Assembly: GCA_018971905.1 (NCBI GenBank)
Contig: JAGWZS010000122.1
Span: 1-5,859, forward strand
DNA: 5,859 nt
Reading direction: 5' to 3'
Source: Rhodospirillales bacterium
GTDB lineage: Bacteria; Pseudomonadota; Alphaproteobacteria; Acetobacterales; Acetobacteraceae
Shown here: positions 1 to 5,859 of the stretch, in pieces
Position numbering within the stretch: the first letter of the stretch is position 1
Layout of the letters: every line of letters begins with the position of its first letter
Notes under the pieces: model-generated
Database searches by the model: none
The model's input: only the letters and a program-made list of their open reading frames with translations
Told to the model about the DNA's origin: nothing
Program-made: the position numbers and the translations under genes

Positions 1-1367
1 TTAAAGCCGCCGCCAAGGTCTTGATACAACCCGATGCTGGCCAGCAGCCGGTTCTGCTGGATGGAGAGAGCTGTCTGCTGGTCTGAGAGAAGAGTCACCT
101 GCGCGGTTACCACCGTGGTGTAATCCACGGTGCCGGCCCGATACTCATTTAATGCAATCTGCGCGGCACGCGAAGCATCCGCCACGGCGCGGGCTTCCAC
201 TTCAGCCTGCTGTGCATAAATTTGCAGGCTGGAAAGATCATCTTCTACATCTTGAAAGGCCGTTAGCACCGTCTGTCGGTAGGTCTCGACACTTTCCAGG
301 TACCCTGCTTTTGCTGCCGCCACGGCCTGGCCGCGTGCCCCGCCCTCAAAAATATCCTCAGTGCCAGCCGCGCCCAAAGACCACAGCGCGTTGGAGGCGT
401 TGAACAGCCCGGTGATAGGGTTGGCGGAAAACCCGCCCAGCGCCGAGAGCGAAATATCCGGGTAAAAGGCGCTCTCCGCCACCCCGACCAGCGCGTTCTG
501 CGCCGCCATCTGGCGCTCGGCGGCGGCGATGTCCGGTCGGCGCTGCAGCAGCGTGCTGGGCACCTGTGGCGGTGCCACGGGCACGTTGGCAATTTGGGTG
601 CCTTGCGGAATGGTAAGCTCCGCCGGGGCGTAACCAACCAGCACGGCAATGGCGTGCTCATATTTTGCCCGCGCGGCAAATTCCGACACCAGGCTGGATT
701 GCGCGCCATCTAGCTGCGTCTGCGCGGTGATCACGTCAGACTGCGCAACCGTGCCCGCGTTATACTGATTCTGGGCGATTCGCAGGCTTTGCTGATAGGC
801 CAGAACCGTCTGCCTGAGCAGCGCGATATTGGCATCCGCCGTGCGCAGGTCCACATAATCCGTCGCCAGCGCCGCCTGCGCGCTTAAGGTGGCATTGGCA
901 AGGTTGGCGGCGCTCACCTGGGCGCTGGCCACGTCGCTCTGTACCTGACGGCGGATTTTGCCCCAGATGTCCAGGCTCCAGCCTGCCTGGTCCTCAAATG
1001 TGCCCGAGGTGGCTGGGCCGCCTGCCCCACCACCCTGCCCTTGGCGCGTGGCATTGCTGGTTAGCGCCAGCGAGGGGAACAACCCACCCCGCGCCTCCTG
1101 CGCCACGGCTACCGCCTGTTCATAGGCGTAATAATCCGCCGCCAGCGTGGCATTGTTCACGGCTACCACGGGTTCAAGCTTGTCCAGCACCGGGTCCTGG
1201 AAATTTTCCCACCATTCGCCCTTTGGCGCGGCATCGGCTGGCTCAGCCTTTACCCAGCCGGGTGCGGCTTTATAGGCCGCGGGTAAGGCCAGTTGCGGCC
1301 GATGATAGTCCGGCCCCACCATGCAGCCCGAGAGGCCCAGCAGGGCGAAACATACGATACGCCTCAT
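1..1367 (-). CDS. RND efflux outer-membrane lipoprotein, NodT/OpmB family (3' end just off the window)
   Basis: This encodes the TolC-like outer-membrane channel that would complete the tripartite pump, carrying substrates across the outer membrane. The protein opens with a short lipoprotein signal: two Arg, a hydrophobic stretch, then a lipobox LSGC with Cys15 as the likely lipidated residue. Two outer-membrane efflux protein (OEP) repeats follow. The internal duplication shows in matching motifs NAGTVAQSDVITAQ (about 203-216) and RAGTVDYTTVVTAQ (about 410-423). Further family hallmarks are LDIWGKIRR near 132-140 and QRRPDIAAAER near 275-285. The last visible residues are GGGF (452-455), close to where NodT proteins usually end, so only a few residues should be missing. 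The frame is open throughout. The ATG at 1367 is supported by a GGAGGT motif and by the signal peptide, and it overlaps the stop of the pump gene by four bases. Family assignment is firm; the specific substrate is unknown. Confidence 0.95.
   Translation of the reverse strand, partial: MRRIVCFALLGLSGCMVGPDYHRPQLALPAAYKAAPGWVKAEPADAAPKGEWWENFQDPVLDKLEPVVAVNNATLAADYYAYEQAVAVAQEARGGLFPSLALTSNATRQGQGGGAGGPATSGTFEDQAGWSLDIWGKIRRQVQSDVASAQVSAANLANATLSAQAALATDYVDLRTADANIALLRQTVLAYQQSLRIAQNQYNAGTVAQSDVITAQTQLDGAQSSLVSEFAARAKYEHAIAVLVGYAPAELTIPQGTQIANVPVAPPQVPSTLLQRRPDIAAAERQMAAQNALVGVAESAFYPDISLSALGGFSANPITGLFNASNALWSLGAAGTEDIFEGGARGQAVAAAKAGYLESVETYRQTVLTAFQDVEDDLSSLQIYAQQAEVEARAVADASRAAQIALNEYRAGTVDYTTVVTAQVTLLSDQQTALSIQQNRLLASIGLYQDLGGGF
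1364..1367 (-). other. ATGA overlap of the MdtC-like stop and the lipoprotein start
   Basis: The minus-strand tetranucleotide ATGA holds both the TGA stop of the 1094-residue pump subunit (1366-1364) and the ATG start of the lipoprotein (1367-1365). Such overlaps are typical of operon genes translated by ribosome re-initiation. Confidence 0.9.
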
Positions 1368-4300
1368 GGCACCTCCACAATGCTGCCTGAACGCGGTGCG
1401 GCTTTGTCTTCGCTGCCGCGCAATGTCGTTCCCAGCCGCTCCAGCCAAAGGTACAGAACCGGCGTGGTATAAAGCGTGAGCGCCTGGCTTACGAGCAAGC
1501 CGCCGATAATCGTTAGCCCCAAGGGCTGGCGCAGGCTGGCCCCCTGGCCGATGCCGATGGCCAGCGGCAAAGCGCCGAGAATCGCGGCGAAGGTTGTCAT
1601 TAAAATTGGCCGCAGGCGCAGAATAGCGGCACGGAAAATTGCCTCCTCCGGCGCAAGCCCCTCCCCGCGCTGCAAGGCCAGGGCAAAATCGATCATCAGA
1701 ATCGCGTTCTTCTTCACAATGCCAATGAGCAGGATCACGCCGATGAGCGCAATAATTGTCAGCGGCGTGTTCAGCATCAGCAGAAACAGCGTGGCGCCAA
1801 TACCGGCGGAAGGAATGGTGGAGAGAATGGTCAGCGGATGGATCGTGCTTTCGTACAAAATGCCCAGCACGATATAAACTGCCGCCAACGCCGCCAGAAT
1901 CAGCAACGGTTCAGAGGCTTGCGAGGATTTAAACGCCGCTGCCGTGCCCGCAAAGCTGCCTTTGATGGTCAGCGGCACGTCCAGGTTATTCATTGTTTTC
2001 TGAATTTCAGCTGCTGCTGTGCCGAGCGCCGCGCCCGGCGGCAGAGAAAAGGAAATCGTTGCCGCGATCTGCCCGCCCTGGTGGTTGACCGTGATCGGCG
2101 TTGTGCCGGGCATGACGGTCGAGAAAGACGCAAGCGGCACCATCGTTTCCTGGTTTGTGCTCACCGCTGCGCCGGATGACGAATTTTTGTTGCCAGAGAT
2201 GGCGTTGATGGCGGTGTTTGTGGCACTGTCCAGAGCAACAGTCGCGGTCTGGCTGGCCGCGGTTGTGGCGCTGCTGGAAACAGAACCCGCCGCAAGCTGT
2301 GTTGCGCCTGTGCCGCTGGACTTGCCGCCAGACGTGCTTACGTAAATTCGTGAAAGATCCGCTGGCGTTTGTTGGTAACGGGGTGCGAACTCCATCACCA
2401 CCTCGTACTGGTTCAGCTCATTATAAATCGTGGACACAGTGCGCTGGCCAAAGGCATCGTATAATGTGGCGTCGATTTCCTGCGGAGTCAGCCCTAACCT
2501 CGCCGCCTGCGTGCGCTGGATTTTGATGTCGGTTTCCAGACCGCCATTCTGCAAATCGGAATTCACGTCAACCAGCGCCTTGTCCTGTTTCAGCGCGGCG
2601 ACGATCCTCGGCACCCAGGTCTGCAAATCGGCGGTATGGTCGGCGGTCAGCGTATATTGATATTCGGCATTGCTCTGCCGCCCGCCCACGCGTAAATCCT
2701 GTGCTGGCACCAGGAAGATTTGCGCGCCAGCTATTTTCGCCAGTTGCGGGCGCAGGCGGGCAACAATCCGCGCCGCAGAAAGATGCCGCTGGCTCAATGG
2801 TTTCAGCGTAATGAACATCATCGCGGTGTTGGTAGAGCGCCCACCGGTGAAGCCTGCCGCGGATGTCACTCCGGGGTCTTTCTGGATGATGGCCTGGGCG
2901 CGCTTTAATTTTTGCGTCATGGCGGCAAAGGATGTCGATTGGTCAGCCTGGATATTCCCGATGATCAGGCCGGTATCCTGCTCCGGAAAAAACCCCTTCG
3001 GCACAATGACAAAAAGTGCGATATTCAGCACGATCGTCAACAGAAACCCGGCGCCGATAAGCCGTGAATGCCGCAGCGCCCAGCGGAGAGATTTTTCATA
3101 GCCATCCCGCGTGCGGTTGAAGCCACGCTCCATCGCATCCAGAATCCGGTGTGGCTTGCGTGCATCCACGCGCTGGCGCAGCAATAGCGCGCACAAGGTT
3201 GGCGTGATGGTAAGCGAAACCAGCAGCGAGATAAGGATCGCCAGCGACAACGTCTCGGCAAATTCCTTGAACAACATGCCGAGCAAGCCAGGCATCAGCA
3301 AAATCGGCAAAAACACGGCGACGAGCGAAAGGCTCATCGAAAGCACAGTGAAGCTTACCTCCGCCCCCCCGCGCAGGGCCGCCTGCAACGGTTCCATGCC
3401 TTCTTCCAGATGCCGCATGGTGTTTTCTGTCACCACCACGGCATCGTCCACCACGAAACCGGTGGCGATGGTCAGTGCCATCAGCGAAAGATTGTCGATG
3501 GAGAAACCAAGAAGATACATCGGCCCGAATGTGCCGAGAATGGAAACCGGCACGGCAAGCCCCGGAATGAGCGTGGCCCGCGGCGAACGCAAAAAGATGA
3601 ACACCACCCCCACCACAAGCAGTACGGCGATGAAAAGTGAGCGTTCGGTGTCATCCACCGCGGCGCGGATAGACTGGCTCCGATCCATCGCCACACTGAT
3701 ATTCACGGCAGGCGGCAGCGCCGCGCGAACCTCTGGCAGCAGCGCCTTGATGGCATCCACGGTTTTGATAATATTGGCGCTGGGTGTTGCGTGAATGATC
3801 ACCAGCACGGCTCTCTGGCCGTTATAGAATCCGGCATTCCGGGTGTTTTCGACCGAGTTCTGCACATCTGCGACATCGGAAAGCCGGACCGCCTGGCCGT
3901 TGCGGTATGCCACCACAATATTGCGGTATTGCGCTGCCGTGGTTGCCTGGTCGTTGGTGTAAAGCTGGTAGCGCGTGGGGCCTACGTCGAAATAACCCTT
4001 GGGAGAATTCGCGTTTGCTGCTGCCAGGGCTGCGCGCACATCCTCAAGCCCGATGCCGTATTTTGCCAAAGGGCCGGGCTGGAGTTCCACCCGCACGGCC
4101 GGCAAGGCAGAGCCACCCAACTCCACCTCGCCCACGCCGCTCACCTGCGAGAACTGCTGGCCCAGCAGCGTATCGGCGGAATCATAAAGCTGTGCCGGTG
4201 TCATCGTGTCTGATGTGAGTGCCAGCACCATGATTGGCGCATCCGCCGGGTTGAACTCGTGATAGGTTGGGTTGGAGCGCAGCGTCGTCGGCAAATCCGC

Positions 4301-4648
4301 TCGCGCCGCCTGGATCGCTGCCTCCACATCGCGTGCCGCACCGTTAATGTTTCTGTCCAGCCCGAATTGCAGAACAATCTGTGTTGTTCCCAGACCTGAT
4401 TGAGAGGTCATTTCCGTCACATCGGCAATGGCGCCCAGGTGCCGCTCCAGCGGCGCTGCAACCGTGGTGGCCATGGTTTGCGGGCTGGCGCCGGCCATTT
4501 GGGCCTGCACCTCGATGGTGGGAAACGCGATCTGCGGCAGCGGTGCCACCGGCATACGGGTGAAGGCCAATATGCCTGAAAGTGCGATGCCGATGGTGAG
4601 CAAAATGCTCGCCACCGGCCTGCGGATAAAGAGCGATGAGATATTCAT
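1364..4648 (-). CDS. mdtC: Inner-membrane RND multidrug efflux pump subunit, MdtC/MuxC-like
   Basis: Complete 1094-residue proton-antiporter subunit of the hydrophobe/amphiphile efflux (HAE1) class of RND transporters. It starts with the typical short cytoplasmic end and TM1 (about 10-28). A large periplasmic loop follows (about 30-335), then TM2-TM6 (about 338-490), TM7 (528-549), a second periplasmic loop (550-908) and TM8-TM12 (about 913-1066). The proton-relay residues are intact: adjacent Asp401 and Asp402 in TM4 (GFVVDDAVVV), Lys980 in TM10 (GIVKKNAI), and Arg1011 and Thr1018 in TM11 (RLRPILMT), matching AcrB D407/D408, K940, R971 and T978. MdtC-type rather than MdtB-type signatures include VNHQGG (854-859) and KGSFAGTAA (896-904). 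It is longer than E. coli MdtC (1025) mainly because of a low-complexity insertion at about 776-834. The ATG overlaps the upstream stop by four bases. The Shine-Dalgarno is weak (AGGCG, six bases upstream), so translation probably depends on coupling. Confidence 0.96.
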   Translation of the reverse strand: MNISSLFIRRPVASILLTIGIALSGILAFTRMPVAPLPQIAFPTIEVQAQMAGASPQTMATTVAAPLERHLGAIADVTEMTSQSGLGTTQIVLQFGLDRNINGAARDVEAAIQAARADLPTTLRSNPTYHEFNPADAPIMVLALTSDTMTPAQLYDSADTLLGQQFSQVSGVGEVELGGSALPAVRVELQPGPLAKYGIGLEDVRAALAAANANSPKGYFDVGPTRYQLYTNDQATTAAQYRNIVVAYRNGQAVRLSDVADVQNSVENTRNAGFYNGQRAVLVIIHATPSANIIKTVDAIKALLPEVRAALPPAVNISVAMDRSQSIRAAVDDTERSLFIAVLLVVGVVFIFLRSPRATLIPGLAVPVSILGTFGPMYLLGFSIDNLSLMALTIATGFVVDDAVVVTENTMRHLEEGMEPLQAALRGGAEVSFTVLSMSLSLVAVFLPILLMPGLLGMLFKEFAETLSLAILISLLVSLTITPTLCALLLRQRVDARKPHRILDAMERGFNRTRDGYEKSLRWALRHSRLIGAGFLLTIVLNIALFVIVPKGFFPEQDTGLIIGNIQADQSTSFAAMTQKLKRAQAIIQKDPGVTSAAGFTGGRSTNTAMMFITLKPLSQRHLSAARIVARLRPQLAKIAGAQIFLVPAQDLRVGGRQSNAEYQYTLTADHTADLQTWVPRIVAALKQDKALVDVNSDLQNGGLETDIKIQRTQAARLGLTPQEIDATLYDAFGQRTVSTIYNELNQYEVVMEFAPRYQQTPADLSRIYVSTSGGKSSGTGATQLAAGSVSSSATTAASQTATVALDSATNTAINAISGNKNSSSGAAVSTNQETMVPLASFSTVMPGTTPITVNHQGGQIAATISFSLPPGAALGTAAAEIQKTMNNLDVPLTIKGSFAGTAAAFKSSQASEPLLILAALAAVYIVLGILYESTIHPLTILSTIPSAGIGATLFLLMLNTPLTIIALIGVILLIGIVKKNAILMIDFALALQRGEGLAPEEAIFRAAILRLRPILMTTFAAILGALPLAIGIGQGASLRQPLGLTIIGGLLVSQALTLYTTPVLYLWLERLGTTLRGSEDKAAPRSGSIVEVP
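1371..1376 (-). promoter_or_regulatory. Ribosome binding site for the outer-membrane lipoprotein gene
   Basis: On the minus strand GGAGGT lies three bases before the ATG at 1367, inside the last codons (Val-Glu-Val-Pro) of the preceding pump gene. The spacing is short but the match to the Shine-Dalgarno consensus is strong. It supports the chosen start, and suggests the lipoprotein can be initiated with its own signal as well as by coupling to the upstream gene. Confidence 0.6.
2147..2323 (-). other. Ser/Thr/Ala/Gly/Asn-rich insertion in the MdtC-like subunit
   Basis: Residues about 776-834 of the MdtC-like protein are almost entirely Ser, Thr, Ala, Gly, Asn, Gln and Val, with no aromatic residue or Cys, a few Leu and Ile, and very few charges. 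The segment lies between the conserved strand IYVSTSGG and the strand ETMVPLASF. In the remembered E. coli MdtC sequence those strands are joined by only a few residues (NNEGKAIPL), giving an excess of a little under 60 residues here. The reading frame and codon choice continue unchanged across it. It maps to the second periplasmic loop, in what corresponds to the C-terminal docking-domain hairpin of AcrB. It is probably a flexible surface loop; its role is unknown. Confidence 0.8.
4645..4648 (-). other. ATGA overlap of the MdtB-like stop and the MdtC-like start
   Basis: The minus-strand ATGA holds the TGA stop of the MdtB-like gene (4647-4645) and the ATG of the MdtC-like gene (4648-4646). 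The second start has only a weak AGGCG at 4659-4655, which favours translational coupling of the two pump subunits that must co-assemble. Confidence 0.9.
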
Positions 4649-5859
4649 CCCGCACGCCTGCGCAAACGCAGCGCCAGAGCATCAAAGGCCAAATAGATCA
4701 CCGGCGTGGTGAACAAGGTCAGCACCTGGCTCACCAGCAACCCGCCCACAATCGCAATGCCCAGAGGTGCGCGCAGTTCAGAGCCCATGCCGCCACCGAA
4801 GATCAACGGCAGCCCCGCCAGCATTGCCGCCAGCGTGGTCATCAAAATCGGCCGAAAGCGCAGCAAGGCGGCCTCATAAATCGCCTCGCGCGGGGGCTTG
4901 CCCTCATGCCGTTCCGCCTGCAAGGCAAAATCAATCATCATGATCGCATTCTTCTTCACGATGCCGATGAGCAGCACGATGCCGATGATGCCGATTACAC
5001 CCAGCCCGTCGCCCGTCAGCCATAGAAAGATCAGCGCGCCGATACCCGCCGAGGGCAAGGTGGAAAGAATTGTAACCGGGTGCACGAAGCTCTCATACAG
5101 CACACCCAGCACGATATAGACCGCGATGATCGCCGCGATGAGCAGATAAACCTCGTTCGAGAGCGAGCTTTGAAACTGCGCCGCCGCACCCTGGAAGGAT
5201 GTCAGCATCGCCGTTGGCAGCTGCACCTGCTTTTCCGCGGCCTCTATCGCATTCACCGCTGGCCCCAGGTGAGCCCCCGGCGCCAGGTTGAAGGAGATGG
5301 TGGTTGCCGGAAACTGGCCCAGATGCTGGATGACCAGCGGCGCCTTCTGCACGGTGAAGGTGGCAATGGCCGAAAGCGGCACCTGCCCGCCCGAGGCCGA
5401 GGACGACGGTAGATAAATGTTCCCGAGCGAGGCAACGGAGGTCATTTGGTCCGGCGAAACGCCCATGATAACCCGGAACTGGTCACTCTGCGTGAAAATT
5501 GTGGAGATGATGCGCTGGCCGAAGGCATCGTAAAGTGCGCTGTCCACGGTTGCGGGCGTGATGCCAAACCGCGCCGCGTTGGTGCGGTTTATGTCGATGT
5601 AAACCGAATTGCCTGCGGCTTGCAGGCTACTCGCGAGATCGGTTATCTGCGGCAGGGCCTGCAATTTCGCCATCAGCTTGGGTACATAGCTGGTAAAATC
5701 ACCCGAGTTCGGGTCTTCCAGCACGAACTGGTACTGCGTGGGTGAGATCGTGGTATCGAGCGTCAGGTCCTGCACTGGCTGAAGATAAAGCGAAATGCCG
5801 GGAATATCCCGAACCTCCCTGTTCAGCCTGGGAATGAGCTCGGCGGCGGTAAGGCGGCG
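4645..5859 (-). CDS. mdtB: Inner-membrane RND multidrug efflux pump subunit, MdtB/MuxB-like (5' part off the window)
   Basis: C-terminal 404 residues of an RND pump subunit, against about 1040 in E. coli MdtB; the frame is open to the right edge. The fragment begins in the second periplasmic loop and contains LYLQPVQDLTLD (about 24-35) and YDAFGQRIISTIF (about 110-122), both typical of MdtB/MdtC pumps. HLGQFPATTISFN (179-191) matches the MdtB rather than the MdtC version of this strand. TM8-TM12 follow (about 237-390). The TM10 lysine pair in GIVKKNAIMMIDFAL (Lys302/303) and TM11 RFRPILMTT (Arg334, Thr341) retain the proton-relay residues visible here; the TM4 aspartates lie outside the window. 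It ends in a basic tail, LRLRRRAG. A GTG at 5775 is an internal Val of the LQPVQD motif, not the start. It partners the downstream MdtC-like subunit; the membrane-fusion gene should lie upstream of it. Confidence 0.95.
   Translation of the reverse strand, partial: RRLTAAELIPRLNREVRDIPGISLYLQPVQDLTLDTTISPTQYQFVLEDPNSGDFTSYVPKLMAKLQALPQITDLASSLQAAGNSVYIDINRTNAARFGITPATVDSALYDAFGQRIISTIFTQSDQFRVIMGVSPDQMTSVASLGNIYLPSSSASGGQVPLSAIATFTVQKAPLVIQHLGQFPATTISFNLAPGAHLGPAVNAIEAAEKQVQLPTAMLTSFQGAAAQFQSSLSNEVYLLIAAIIAVYIVLGVLYESFVHPVTILSTLPSAGIGALIFLWLTGDGLGVIGIIGIVLLIGIVKKNAIMMIDFALQAERHEGKPPREAIYEAALLRFRPILMTTLAAMLAGLPLIFGGGMGSELRAPLGIAIVGGLLVSQVLTLFTTPVIYLAFDALALRLRRRAG

Noticed and set aside
1..3. 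TTA at the very left edge, which reads TAA on the minus strand and could be the lipoprotein stop.
   Set aside because: Codons of the lipoprotein gene end at position 3 (Phe, 5-3), so this TAA is one base out of frame. The true stop must lie just beyond the window.
263..709. Minus-strand open frame of 148 codons inside the lipoprotein gene.
   Set aside because: It is in a different frame from the NodT-family protein, whose motifs run through the same region uninterrupted; the product is Arg/Pro/Ser-rich and unlike any family I know.
3364..3370. Run of seven C (seven G in the coding sense) in the MdtC-like gene, considered as a phase-variation or frameshift site.
   Set aside because: The frame reads through normally into conserved sequence (LQAALRGGAEVSFTV), and one seven-base run is unremarkable in GC-rich DNA. 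There is no sign of a broken frame.
3111..3794. Long plus-strand open frame of 227 codons opposite the MdtC-like gene.
   Set aside because: It is antisense to TM2-TM6 and adjacent conserved parts of a clear RND pump gene. Its translation is Arg/Ser-rich with no recognisable domain, as expected of a shadow frame in GC-rich coding DNA. The other plus-strand frames in the window are rejected for the same reason.
1364..4648. Heavy-metal (CzcA/CusA-like) RND pump as an alternative identity.
   Set aside because: TM4 carries the adjacent Asp pair (GFVVDDAVVV) and the whole protein matches MdtC, a drug/bile-salt type pump; the heavy-metal class TM4 pattern is absent.
5773..5775. GTG as a possible start codon of the MdtB-like protein.
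   Set aside because: The frame is open upstream to the window edge, and the residues before it (ISLYLQP) are conserved MdtB sequence continuing into VQDLTLD, so this is an internal valine.

Overview
The whole window is coding sequence on the minus strand. It is the downstream part of an operon for a tripartite RND multidrug efflux pump of the MdtABC / MuxABC-OpmB type. In transcription order (right to left) it holds three genes. First is the C-terminal 404 residues of an MdtB/MuxB-like inner-membrane RND pump subunit, cut by the right edge. Second is a complete 1094-residue MdtC/MuxC-like RND subunit. Third is a NodT-family outer-membrane efflux lipoprotein with 455 residues visible, apparently cut only a few residues before its stop by the left edge. 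Both junctions are 4-base ATGA start/stop overlaps, so the genes are very likely co-transcribed and translationally coupled. There is no intergenic DNA, and I see no promoter, terminator, RNA gene, mobile element, CRISPR array or plus-strand gene.

Functionally, MdtB and MdtC proteins are known to assemble as a heteromultimeric proton-driven pump. It captures amphiphilic compounds from the periplasm or inner membrane and passes them, through a membrane-fusion protein, to an outer-membrane channel. The channel protein is the last gene here. The membrane-fusion protein (MdtA/MuxA-like) is expected upstream, beyond the right edge, and is not visible. The order pump B, pump C, outer-membrane protein matches Pseudomonas muxABC-opmB rather than E. 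coli mdtABCD-baeSR, where a major-facilitator gene follows mdtC.

The organism is a Gram-negative proteobacterium with moderately high GC. Protein flavour (Ala-rich, frequent GCC/GGC/CAG/CTG codons) would suit an alphaproteobacterium such as an acetic-acid-type family, but this is a weak inference from composition and not from any marker gene.

The main departure from a textbook system is a Ser/Thr/Ala/Gly/Asn-rich insertion of nearly 60 residues in the periplasmic part of the MdtC-like subunit. The MdtB-like partner lacks it. Otherwise this is an ordinary efflux operon, and I found no evidence of an undescribed system.
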